From JBDTRY01 sp039931435 (GTDB taxonomy: Bacteria; Acidobacteriota; Thermoanaerobaculia; Gp7-AA8): a stretch of 49,255 nucleotides of DNA. Shown one piece after another: positions 16,446 to 24,856 of the stretch; positions within the stretch are counted from its first letter, which is position 1, and the number at the start of each line of letters is the position of its first letter. A program made the translations under genes and the position numbers. The notes beneath the pieces are model-generated. The model did no database searches. It was not told the origin of the DNA and worked only from the letters and a program-made list of their open reading frames with translations. The stretch is taken from positions 1-49,255 of the forward strand of contig JBDTRY010000007.1 of assembly GCA_039931435.1 (NCBI GenBank), given 5' to 3'.

Positions 16446-17390
16446 ATGCCGTTCGATGATGTGAAGAAGGTCTGGATGAACGGACGGCTGGTCGACTTTG
16501 CCGACGCCAGGATCCACGTCTTCACCCATGCCCTCCACTACGGAAGCGGCCTGTTCGAGGGCGCCCGCTGTTACAAGACCGATCAGGGACCAGCAGTTTT
16601 TCGCCTCGACGATCACATCGAGCGTCTCTACAACGGCGCCAGGATCTATCGCATGGAAATTCCGATCTCGCGTGAGGAATTCGCCAAAGCCTGCTTCGAC
16701 GTCATCAACGCCAACGACTTCGACGAATGCTACCTTCGCCCTCTGGTTTACCGTGGATTCCAGTCCCTCGGCGTCTATCCCGGCAAGTGTCCGGTGGACA
16801 TCTGTATCGGGGCCTGGAAATGGGGTAAATATCTCGGGGAGGAGGCGCTGGAGAACGGCGTGGATGTCTGCGTTTCTTCATGGAATCGCATGGCGCCGAA
16901 TACGTTCCCGGCGCTGGCCAAAGCCACGGCGAACTACATGAATTCGATTCTCATCCGTTCGGAAGCTGAGGCCGACGGTTATAGCGAAGGCATCGCCCTC
17001 GACGTTCAGGGATACGTCAGCGAAGGCTCCGGCGAGAACGTCTTCCTGATCAAGAAAAACATTCTCTATACTCCGCCGCTGGGGGCTTCCATTCTGGCGG
17101 GCATCACGCGCGATTCGATCATTACCATTGCCCGGGACCTCGGCTACGAAGTGGTGCAATCGCTGATTCCTCGCGAAATGCTCTACATAGCCGATGAGGT
17201 GTTCTTCTGCGGTACGGCCGCCGAGGTCACTCCAATACGCTCCATCGACCGCATCAAGATCGGCTCCGGTCAGCGCGGCGTGATCACTGAGAGAATCCAG
17301 ACCCGTTATTTCGAAACGATCCGCGGCGAAGTGGCCGACGTTCACGGCTGGCTGACGTACGTGCCGCGCGCCGTGGCTACGCTTCCCTAG
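16446..17390 (+). CDS. ilvE: Branched-chain amino acid aminotransferase
   Basis: This is a PLP-dependent fold-type IV aminotransferase that makes Val, Leu and Ile from their 2-oxo acids with glutamate. It has 314 residues. Features in order are THALHYGSGLFEG (27-39), the PLP Lys159 in ALAKATANY, EGIALDVQGYVSEGSGEN (about 178-195, cited by its GSGEN end), and FFCGTAAEVTPI. The ATG at 16446 follows AAAGGAG; the frame opens 14 codons earlier without support. It stands alone, with its own promoter. D-amino-acid aminotransferase is the main alternative, but the motif set favours BCAT. Confidence 0.93.
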   Translation: MPFDDVKKVWMNGRLVDFADARIHVFTHALHYGSGLFEGARCYKTDQGPAVFRLDDHIERLYNGARIYRMEIPISREEFAKACFDVINANDFDECYLRPLVYRGFQSLGVYPGKCPVDICIGAWKWGKYLGEEALENGVDVCVSSWNRMAPNTFPALAKATANYMNSILIRSEAEADGYSEGIALDVQGYVSEGSGENVFLIKKNILYTPPLGASILAGITRDSIITIARDLGYEVVQSLIPREMLYIADEVFFCGTAAEVTPIRSIDRIKIGSGQRGVITERIQTRYFETIRGEVADVHGWLTYVPRAVATLP

Positions 17391-17876
17391 CGTCGAAGGG
17401 ACTGCCGCTCCGCGGTTTTAATGTCGCGCGACTTCTTCGGGCATGTCATCCCTAACTTAACTAACTAACTTAACTAACGAGAGGCTGTGTCAGCAATTCA
17501 ACAGGATGGAATGGCAAGGGTACCGGCCGCACGCCGTGCGGCCCTACGAGCGACAGCCACGCCGTTTTTGATTTTCAAGATAGTTTTGACACAGTCTCAC
17601 GAGCGAGGGCTTGCTTCGATTCGGGATGACTCGACGGGGCAGTCGTGCCGTTGCCTGCGGGTGGCAGTCCTGATTTCACGCGAGAGGCTCCCACCGCGCT
17701 ATGTCCGGCCGCGCAGGCCCGTGCTACAATCCGCTTCGCCTGCGGCCTTCTCTCTCGTGACGCATCACGCGAACGATGAGCATGAGATCTTCCAACGAGG
17801 CACTGCAGCAGGCTTTTCCGTTCACAATTTCAGCAGCCGTTCGACCTGGCGGCGAGCCCCTTCAGGCGGTGTGCGC
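17391..17876. other. Non-coding region with repeats before radC
   Basis: These 486 bases hold a TAAC-type microsatellite (about 17455-17479) and the 118-bp inverted-repeat element at 17481-17598. After that comes sequence without family resemblance up to radC. An open frame joins it to radC but shows no coding character. A small CCGC/GCGG hairpin with TTTT (17405-17419) may end ilvE transcription. Confidence 0.6.
17481..17598. repeat. 118-bp MITE-like element with an internal REP palindrome
   Basis: The ends are inverted repeats: GAGGCTGTGTCA (17481-17492) and TGACACAGTCTC (17587-17598), matching at 11 of 12 positions. Inside is the perfect palindrome GGCCGCACGCCGTGCGGCC (17525-17543). A right half of the same layout opens the window. 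No transposase and no clear target duplication are seen. Confidence 0.7.
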
Positions 17877-18554
17877 ATGACTACCGCGCTCATCGCCGAT
17901 CTTCCCGAAGACGAACGCCCTCGCGAGCGTCTGTCGAAGCATGGCGCGCAGACACTCTCCGATTCCGAGCTGATCGCTATCCTGCTCGGGTCCGGCTCGC
18001 GGGGACGGAGCTCGCTCGATTTGGCCAGAGAGCTGGTGGCGGGCGGTCTCCGCGATTTATCCCGCAAGGAATGGGGTGAAGGCGGCCGGCTCAAAGGACT
18101 GGGTTTCGCAAAGTGGGCCCGGATCGCCGCAGCGCTGGAAATCGGGCGGCGTCTGTCTGCCCATTCCGACGGGGAGCGCGATCCGGTTCGCGATCCTGAG
18201 TCGCTGGCGCGATCGCTCATCGCCCGATATTCGCATTACGTGCAGGAGCGGCTGGGAGCGGTCTTTCTCGATTCCAAGAACCGCGTCATCCGCGAGCGGG
18301 AGATCTATATCGGTACGTTGAACGCCGCCACCGTTTCTACCCGCGACGTTCTGCGTTATGCGCTTCAGGAGAATGCAGCGGCGGTCGTCATCTTTCACAA
18401 TCACCCCTCCGGCGATCCGGCGCCCTCCGCCGAGGATCTGGTCTTCACCAGAAAGATGGCTGAAGCAGGACGACTGCTGGGAGTGGATGTGCTCGACCAT
18501 CTCATTCTGGGAGCGAACCGGTACGTATCGCTCAAGCAACGCGGAGCGATGTGA
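17877..18554 (+). CDS. radC: RadC-family JAMM protein
   Basis: The 225-residue protein has an N-terminal helix-hairpin-helix region (about 10-90) and a C-terminal JAB1/MPN domain. The metal motif HNHPSGD with Ser184 and Asp187 (His174, His176) is complete, so it should bind zinc. RadC was once linked to DNA repair, but its biochemical role is unsettled. The ATG at 17877 begins the conserved N-terminus. The frame is open 130 codons upstream, without support. Confidence 0.92.
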   Translation: MTTALIADLPEDERPRERLSKHGAQTLSDSELIAILLGSGSRGRSSLDLARELVAGGLRDLSRKEWGEGGRLKGLGFAKWARIAAALEIGRRLSAHSDGERDPVRDPESLARSLIARYSHYVQERLGAVFLDSKNRVIREREIYIGTLNAATVSTRDVLRYALQENAAAVVIFHNHPSGDPAPSAEDLVFTRKMAEAGRLLGVDVLDHLILGANRYVSLKQRGAM

Positions 18555-18583
18555 GGGCTGCTCTGGATGTGAGGAGGAATCGT

Positions 18584-18690
18584 AGGGCCGCATGGCATGC
18601 GGCCGGCATTCTTCATGGAGGGTGCATCAGTCGATGATTCGACAGCGGGGACAGGCAAAGGGTGCCGGCCGCACGCCGTGCGGCCCTGCC
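18584..18690. repeat. REPIN-like element, copy 1
   Basis: Two 19-bp palindromes in opposite orientation bound about 60 bp. The left is GGCCGCATGGCATGCGGCC (18586-18604), preceded by TAG. The right is GGCCGCACGCCGTGCGGCC (18667-18685), followed by CT. The left unit is nearly the reverse complement of the right. A second pair lies at 28745-28857, and the right palindrome recurs alone at 17525-17543. Confidence 0.82.
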
Positions 18691-18719
18691 AGTGCGTCGG
18701 CGATGGATGCGGTCGGTTG

Positions 18720-19706
18720 CTACAGGGTCGTCGGAACCTGCGCGTCGTTGATCTGGACAAATGCTTCCTTACGCAGCCGTTCCAGATAGGCCTTCAGGTC
18801 GCGCTGGAAGGTCTCCTCGTCGACCTGTTTCCGGAGTTTGTCTTTTACGGAATCGAAGCCCGGAACCTCGGAGGGCAGACGTTCCTCGACTTTCAGAATA
18901 TGCAATCCCGATCTGGTCTTGATCGGACCGATGACTGCTCCGGGCTGGGAGGCGAACACGGCGCTGTCGAGATCCGGAAGCAGCTCTCCCTTTGCCACCG
19001 TGCCCAGTTGTCCGCCGCTGGACTTGCTGGGGGCTTCCGAATACTCCTCGGCGAGCTTGGCGAAGTCCGCCCCGCCCTTTGCTTCGGTGACAGCTTTGTC
19101 GGCTTTGGCCGTGGCTGCCTGTTCGGCAGCGGCATCAGCATCGGCCGGTACGAGAATGATGATCTCGCGGAGAGTGGCGCGCTCGGGAAGCCTGTATTGA
19201 TCTTTTTCCCGGTCGTAACGCTCGCGGAGCTCCCGGTCGGTCAGCTCGCTGCGTGAGCGCAACTCCCGTCCGAACACCTTGTTGGTGAGGATGGTGTCTC
19301 GGAGCCGGTTTTCCATGTCCGCGCGCGTCATCCCGGATTTCTGGAGCGACTCGTTGAACTCTTTGTCCGTCTTAATTCCGTACTGCTCTCTGAGGCGGCC
19401 CACAGCCTCCTCTACCTCTTTTGGTGTAACGGTCAACCCGAGCCTGTCGGCGCGATCCTTGAGAAGTAGCTCGTTGAGCATGTCCGTGAGCAGGGTCTTC
19501 TGAAAGTCTTCCTTTTTGGCCTTCACCTGATCGGGCGGGATGTTGTGCTCGATCTCCTCTGTACCCTCACGGAGGCGCTGCAGATACTGAGAACGGGTGA
19601 TGATTCGATCGCCGACGCGGGCGATGACGGCTTCCACGACCTCGCCTGCGAATAAAGTCCCGCAAACCAGGGTCATCAGTGAAATCGAGAGCAGAGTTTT
19701 TTTCAT
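18720..19706 (-). CDS. SurA/PpiC-type peptidyl-prolyl isomerase
   Basis: This is a periplasmic chaperone with 328 residues. It has a signal peptide (about 1-20, ending at LFA), a SurA-like N-terminal helical domain (about 25-165) and one parvulin domain (about 175-285). The parvulin domain contains the region ATLREIIILVPAD (cited by start) and GGQLGTVAKGELLPD. An Ala-rich insertion lies within the parvulin domain near residues 190-205. It would help fold outer-membrane proteins. It starts 46 bp after the upstream PpiC lipoprotein on the same strand, with AAGGAAGG before the ATG. The order mfd, PpiC, SurA suggests one transcript. Confidence 0.9.
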   Translation of the reverse strand: MKKTLLSISLMTLVCGTLFAGEVVEAVIARVGDRIITRSQYLQRLREGTEEIEHNIPPDQVKAKKEDFQKTLLTDMLNELLLKDRADRLGLTVTPKEVEEAVGRLREQYGIKTDKEFNESLQKSGMTRADMENRLRDTILTNKVFGRELRSRSELTDRELRERYDREKDQYRLPERATLREIIILVPADADAAAEQAATAKADKAVTEAKGGADFAKLAEEYSEAPSKSSGGQLGTVAKGELLPDLDSAVFASQPGAVIGPIKTRSGLHILKVEERLPSEVPGFDSVKDKLRKQVDEETFQRDLKAYLERLRKEAFVQINDAQVPTTL

Positions 19707-19752
19707 GGCCTTCCTTCAGACGGGTAAAGAACAGAACAGGTTACGGCTCGGT

Positions 19753-20694
19753 TTATTCGGCCTCGGCATGCGAAAGACTGCCTGAATAGGTGAAGGGCAG
19801 CCGCCTGGCGAAGACCTCTACCGGAATCTCGTTCCGGGCACGGACCAGAAGGTCAGCCATCTGCCGGTTGAGCTGCTCCTCCCTTATGCGGGTCTTGATC
19901 AGAGGCTCGGCCGAAGCGAAGTCGAGCTTGCCAGCCGGGCGGTAATCCTCGACTTTGAACAGGTGAAACCCGGAGTCGGTCTTGATGATCCTGCTGATCG
20001 AAACGGGACGCAGCCTGAAGAGCTCATCTTCGAATACCTGAGGTAGCTGGCCCCGTCCGACGTAGCCGATGTCACCGCCCTGCTGCGCATTGGGAGCCGC
20101 TGAGTACTCGGCGGACAGTGCCTCGAAGGCGACCCCCTTCTTCAGCTCCTCCGCTACCTTGTTGGCCAGGGCTTCGTCGTGAACGAGGATCTGTCGCGCG
20201 TGCACGCGCTCCTGGAGGTCGAATTGCTCCGGATGCTGATCGTAATAAGCGCGAATCTGCTCCGGCGAATACGCTGGAATGCGCACGAGCTGGTCGGCAA
20301 CGACATTGGATCTGCGCATCTGATCGCGTTTCTCCATGACCGTGGAGCCCGGGTCGTTCCGAACGGCGGCTGCTACTTTTTCAGCGGAAACGTCCTCGCC
20401 GTGCGCGGCGGCGTAGGCTGAAATGATTGCTTCCTCCACATACTGATCGAGGAGGGCGCTGGCGGCGGCTGGAGCGATCTGGGCGAGATCCGCCCCGGCG
20501 TTTCGATCAAGGTAGTGTTTGTAGTCGGCGATGGTGATCATCCGGTCGCCAACGCGGACGATGACTTCCGGAGGCAGGGAAGGCTTTCTTTGGCAGCCGC
20601 TCTCGAGAAGGAGGGATGCGCTGAGGAGAAGGAGAACCGGCGGAAGAAGAAATCGGCGAAGTCTCATCGGGGCAAAGCCGGGCGAGTCTATCAT
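19753..20694 (-). CDS. PpiC/PrsA-type peptidyl-prolyl isomerase lipoprotein
   Basis: The 313-residue protein is a lipid-anchored parvulin. The signal ends in LLESGC with the modified Cys at 34, a SurA-N-like helical domain follows, and the parvulin domain lies at about 165-260 (HARQILVHDE, GGDIGYVGRGQLPQVFEDELF in part). The start at 20694 overlaps the mfd stop by four bases (ATGA). An ATG at 20667 would give a more typical lipoprotein signal of 25 residues. Neither has a strong ribosome site. Confidence 0.88.
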   Translation of the reverse strand: MIDSPGFAPMRLRRFLLPPVLLLLSASLLLESGCQRKPSLPPEVIVRVGDRMITIADYKHYLDRNAGADLAQIAPAAASALLDQYVEEAIISAYAAAHGEDVSAEKVAAAVRNDPGSTVMEKRDQMRRSNVVADQLVRIPAYSPEQIRAYYDQHPEQFDLQERVHARQILVHDEALANKVAEELKKGVAFEALSAEYSAAPNAQQGGDIGYVGRGQLPQVFEDELFRLRPVSISRIIKTDSGFHLFKVEDYRPAGKLDFASAEPLIKTRIREEQLNRQMADLLVRARNEIPVEVFARRLPFTYSGSLSHAEAE

Positions 20695-23600
20695 GCAGCC
20701 GGGGAGATGCCCTGCAACAGCGATTGCAGAGCGGCGATGCTTTCGCGGCCGTGCTTTTCAATGGCCAGGGAGAGCGCGCCGGAGGGCGAGAAACGGGCCT
20801 TCGGATTCGTTCCGAGGTATTCGAGCAGACGGTTGGGGTCGATGTTTGCCGAGGGGTGGAACTTGATCACCGCCGTCGTTCCCTGCCGGACGATGGAGAC
20901 CACTCCCAGGGCCTGCGCCTGCTGTCTGAGGCCTACGAAATCGAAGAGGCTTTCGACATTCTCAGGAATGGCCCCGAAGCGGTCGCGCATCTCCTGTCGT
21001 ACCTCCTCCAGCCGAGCGGCGTCGCGAGCGGAAGCAAGCTTCTTGTAGAAAATCATGCGCAGGTTCTCGTCGGAGATGTATTGCGGCGGGATGTAGATGT
21101 CGATTCCCAGATTCATGGAGGTTTCGATGTCCTCCTCGATCTGCTCTCCCTTGATTTCCCGCACCGCTTCGTCCAGAAGTTTCGCGTACATCTCGAAACC
21201 AACTGCGGCGATCTCGCCTGATTGCTCGCCGCCGAGAAGGTTCCCCGCTCCGCGGATCTCGAGATCCCGGGCTGCGATGCGGAATCCGGCGCCGAGGTCG
21301 GAGAACTCCTGAATGGCCCCGAGGCGCTTCCGGGCGTCGCCGCTCAGGACGCGGGTCGATGGCACCAGGAGGTAGCAGAAGGCGAGGCGATCGCTTCGTC
21401 CGACGCGACCGCGGAGCTGGTAGAGCTGCGAGAGTCCGAACCGCTCAGCATGGTTGATGAGCATCGTGTTGGCGGCCGGGATATCGATCCCGTTTTCTAT
21501 GATGGTGGTGGCCATCAGTACGTCGTACTCCCGGGCGATGAAGGACATCATGGCTCGCTCGAGTTCTTTTTCCTCCATCTGCCCGTGACCGACGATGACC
21601 CGGATACCGGGCACCAGCTTTTCGATGTACTCCTTGATGTTGTAGATCGATTCGACGCGATTGTGGACGAAGAAGATCTGTCCCCCTCGTCCGATTTCGA
21701 AAAGCAAGGCTTCGCGGATGAAGTCGTCATCGAAATCGACCACGGCTGTCTGGATGGCCAGTCGGTCTTTGGGAGGTGTCTCGATCACGGATATGTCGCG
21801 GATGCCCACCAGTGACATGTGCAATGAACGGGGAATGGGTGTGGCTGACATCGAGAGCACGTCCACGGATTTCTTGAACTGCTTCAGCTTCTCTTTCTGT
21901 GCTACTCCGAAGCGTTGCTCCTCGTCGATGATCAGAACGCCGAGGTCCTTGAAGTTCATGTCCCGCGAGAGGATGCGATGGGTTCCGATGAGGATATCGA
22001 TCTCGCCCGTCTCGATTTTTTTCACGATCTCCTTCTGCTCTTTCGGAGAGCGGAAGCGCGAGATCAACTCGATGGATACGGGGAACGATGCGAACCGGCG
22101 AAGAAAGGTCCGGTAATGCTGGTAGGCGAGGATCGTCGTCGGCGCCAGAAGCGCCACTTGTTTTCCGTCCATGACGGACTTGAAGGCGGCGCGCATGGCC
22201 ACCTCGGTTTTTCCGTAACCGACATCGCCGCAGAGCAGGCGATCCATCGGCTTTTTCGCTTCCATATCGTGCTTGACGTCGTCGATGGCTGAGGCCTGGT
22301 CCTCGGTTTCCTCAAACTCGAACGCCTCTTCGAACTCGAATTGCCACGGTGAATCCTTACTGAAGGCGAAGCCCTGAACCATCCTTCGTGTGGCGTAGAG
22401 CTTCAGAAGCTCGTCAGCCATGTCCCGCATGGCTTTCTTTACCGAGGCTTTCGTCCGCGCCCAGGCCGTTCCCCCGAGCTTGTCCAGCTTTGGCTGGCTG
22501 TCCGGTCCGGCCGAGTATTTCTGAATAAGGTTAAGGTTCTCCATCGGCAGGAGTAGTTTTCCGCCCGTGGCGTACTCGAGTTGCATCACTTCCCGTTCCG
22601 TCTCTCCGAAAGGAATACGCAGCAAACCGCGATAACGCGCCACGCCGTGATCGACATGGACGACGTAGTCGCCCGGTTTGAGATCCCGTAGGTCGGTCTG
22701 AAAGGCCTCGGCTGCCTTCTTCCTCCCACCGACACGCGTGCTGGTGGGTGGCTCGAAGAGATCCCATTCCGAAAGGACGGAAAGCCCCATCTCGTCGAGA
22801 TCGAACCCCTGAGCAATATTTCCGGGAGTGACAACTATCTGCCGGTCCAGGTGATCGGGCTGATCCGAGAAGGGTACGGAGAATTCTCCCAGGAGCCGTT
22901 CGACCTTTTCGCGACCCCCGCGGGTGCTGACGAAGATCACCTGGGCATTGCCCTGCTCCTGTCTGGTCAGGAGATAGTTGCCGAGATCGGTCAGGCGGTT
23001 GACGTACCTTTCAGCGGCCGGTGCCTGGAGCCTGATTTCATGGGAGCCAGAATGTCCTGCACGGATCCCATGAAGCGCGCTGAGCGAAATCGACGAGGAT
23101 TCGATCAGGCTTCGCACTTCGGAGACAGGGGTGAGGATCTGCTCCGGACGGTAAACAGCCTTGCCTTTCGCCGCGGCAGTTTCGTATTCGGATTGCAATA
23201 GCTCGTCGTAGCGATCGATCGTCGAGAGCGCATCGTCGCTATCCAGCACGGCGAACGTCCATTCCCCGTGGCCCGATCGGAGATAGTCGGGAAACCACGA
23301 AGTGGTGGTGGCGACAGGAACGTAGTTTTCCATTCCCGGGAACGAACCGTGCTCGGAGATGCGCTCGATTTTTTCTGCCAGATCTCTCTTGAAATGTGTG
23401 TCGTTGAAATCGAGCGACAGGCGGCGTGTGAGTGACGAGAGCAGCGGCCGGGTCAGGGGAAACTGTGCAGCCGGTTCCACGGCGAAGCTCTCGATCTGCT
23501 CGTCGGAGCGCTGCGAATCCACCTCGAAGTGGCGGATGGTGTCGACCGTGTCGCCGAACAGCTCCAGGCGCACGGGACGATCGCTGTTCGGCGGAAAGAG

Positions 23601-24167
23601 ATCGAGAATGCCGCCTCGAAAGGCGAACTCTCCGACCTCACCGACCAGGTCGACGCGCGTGTAGCCGTTCTCGAGGAGCTGGCGAAGCAGCTCATGCAGT
23701 TCGAGGTCTGCGCCCGTAGCGAAGGAGAGCGTCCTCCCGGCAAACTGATCCGGCGGGGGTAGCCGGCGGAAGAGTGCGCGAGCGGGCACGACGAGCAGCT
23801 CCACCTTCGAGTGAAGGAGCATTCCCAGCGTGCGGATCTCATCCCGAAGCACGGAGAGCGAAGGGGGAATCTCCTGGTAGGGCGAAAGGGTCGGGGCGGG
23901 GTATACGGCAACGCATTCTGAGTGGGGATGAAACAGGCGCAGTGCCGACTCCAGCTCCTGAAGCGTTGAGTCGCCGGGGACGATCAGGGCCACGCGCCTG
24001 GCACTGCTCTCCTGAAGCGTCGCCAGAAACAGGGCGCGTGCCTCGAGCGAAGTCGCGGTGATCTGCACGCCACCGGCAAGTGACGAACGCAGCGCTCGCT
24101 GGAACCCCTCGCTCTGCGCCACGCGGGCGCGGAGTCCGGCAACTATGTGATCGTCTCGTTTTTCCAC
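20691..24167 (-). CDS. mfd: Transcription-repair coupling factor Mfd
   Basis: Mfd removes RNA polymerase stalled at lesions and recruits UvrA. The 1158 residues are a normal length. The N-terminal UvrB-like module (about 1-330) is present. The RNA-polymerase-interacting domain (about 495-565) contains PGDYVVHVDHGVARYRG. The RecG-like motor domain has Walker A GDVGYGKT (647-654), DEEQ (748-751), and motif III SMSATPIPRS soon after. The C-terminal motor half has QLRGRVGRSDR. The TRCF C-terminal domain ends the protein. The ATG at 24167 begins MEKRDDH. Both downstream isomerases are on the same strand. Confidence 0.97.
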   Translation of the reverse strand: MEKRDDHIVAGLRARVAQSEGFQRALRSSLAGGVQITATSLEARALFLATLQESSARRVALIVPGDSTLQELESALRLFHPHSECVAVYPAPTLSPYQEIPPSLSVLRDEIRTLGMLLHSKVELLVVPARALFRRLPPPDQFAGRTLSFATGADLELHELLRQLLENGYTRVDLVGEVGEFAFRGGILDLFPPNSDRPVRLELFGDTVDTIRHFEVDSQRSDEQIESFAVEPAAQFPLTRPLLSSLTRRLSLDFNDTHFKRDLAEKIERISEHGSFPGMENYVPVATTTSWFPDYLRSGHGEWTFAVLDSDDALSTIDRYDELLQSEYETAAAKGKAVYRPEQILTPVSEVRSLIESSSISLSALHGIRAGHSGSHEIRLQAPAAERYVNRLTDLGNYLLTRQEQGNAQVIFVSTRGGREKVERLLGEFSVPFSDQPDHLDRQIVVTPGNIAQGFDLDEMGLSVLSEWDLFEPPTSTRVGGRKKAAEAFQTDLRDLKPGDYVVHVDHGVARYRGLLRIPFGETEREVMQLEYATGGKLLLPMENLNLIQKYSAGPDSQPKLDKLGGTAWARTKASVKKAMRDMADELLKLYATRRMVQGFAFSKDSPWQFEFEEAFEFEETEDQASAIDDVKHDMEAKKPMDRLLCGDVGYGKTEVAMRAAFKSVMDGKQVALLAPTTILAYQHYRTFLRRFASFPVSIELISRFRSPKEQKEIVKKIETGEIDILIGTHRILSRDMNFKDLGVLIIDEEQRFGVAQKEKLKQFKKSVDVLSMSATPIPRSLHMSLVGIRDISVIETPPKDRLAIQTAVVDFDDDFIREALLFEIGRGGQIFFVHNRVESIYNIKEYIEKLVPGIRVIVGHGQMEEKELERAMMSFIAREYDVLMATTIIENGIDIPAANTMLINHAERFGLSQLYQLRGRVGRSDRLAFCYLLVPSTRVLSGDARKRLGAIQEFSDLGAGFRIAARDLEIRGAGNLLGGEQSGEIAAVGFEMYAKLLDEAVREIKGEQIEEDIETSMNLGIDIYIPPQYISDENLRMIFYKKLASARDAARLEEVRQEMRDRFGAIPENVESLFDFVGLRQQAQALGVVSIVRQGTTAVIKFHPSANIDPNRLLEYLGTNPKARFSPSGALSLAIEKHGRESIAALQSLLQGISPAA

Positions 24168-24856
24168 GTTACGAACTATCCAGCAGGCAATGAACAGAAG
24201 TTTGCCCCGGTGTTCTTCCTGGGCAATAAAGCGCTTGTCAGCGCCCCCGCTGCTGGTTCGCTCACGATGACAATTTCGCCCGACGCCAGCAACTCGACGC
24301 CAGCCGATTGAAACGGGCCAGAGTGACGATCATGTCATCCCGAACGAGCGAAGCGAGGAGTGATCTCTCGCGCGTGTAAGGCCGGCCGTCGTTCCACGTG
24401 CGGGAGATCCCTCGCTTCGGGATGACGGCGCTCATAGTTTCTTTACCCTGGTTCAGCGCCCCCCGCTGTGCCCTCCCTTGTAAGAAACTCACACAGGGCG
24501 CTTGTGACGTCATGTGAGGTCGGCTCTGGAGATTTAACAAGCGATGCTTCGCAAACGGGTCATTCCGAGCGTGAGCGAGGAATCTCAAAGGGGCGGGTCG
24601 TAAGCGCCCCAGGGATCGTGCCCCCCGTCCACTGGGGTCCCTCGCTCTCGCTCGGGATGACGGCGCTCATTGTTTCTTTACCCTGGTTCAGCGCCAGCGC
24701 TGTGCCCTCGATGGTAAGAGAAATCACCGGGGGATCGAGTAGTTTCACTCTGGTTCAGCGGTGCCGCTGTTGGTCCCCCTGGGCATGACAGGCGCGCATT
24801 CCCAAAGCCCCCGTAGCGGGGCGGCACAACCTTAGCCCCCGGCTGGGAGCAGTAGC
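24168..24856. repeat. Repeat-filled intergenic region with a duplicated unit
   Basis: No gene is visible in these 689 bases. Two copies of a composite unit occur. Unit A (about 24329-24495) and unit B (about 24557-24730) each contain an inverted pair (GTCATCCCGA or GTCATTCCGA with GCGAGG, against CCCTCGC with GGGATGAC). Each pair is followed by a direct repeat of about 75 bp that includes GACGGCGCTCAT and TTTACCCTGGTTCAGC. The tail CTGGTTCAGC also appears near 111-119 and 24752. Confidence 0.75.

Noticed and set aside
17487..17876. Long N-terminal extension of RadC
   Set aside because: It runs through the repeat element and is composed of non-conserved Arg/Ala-rich sequence; the RadC domain starts at 17877.
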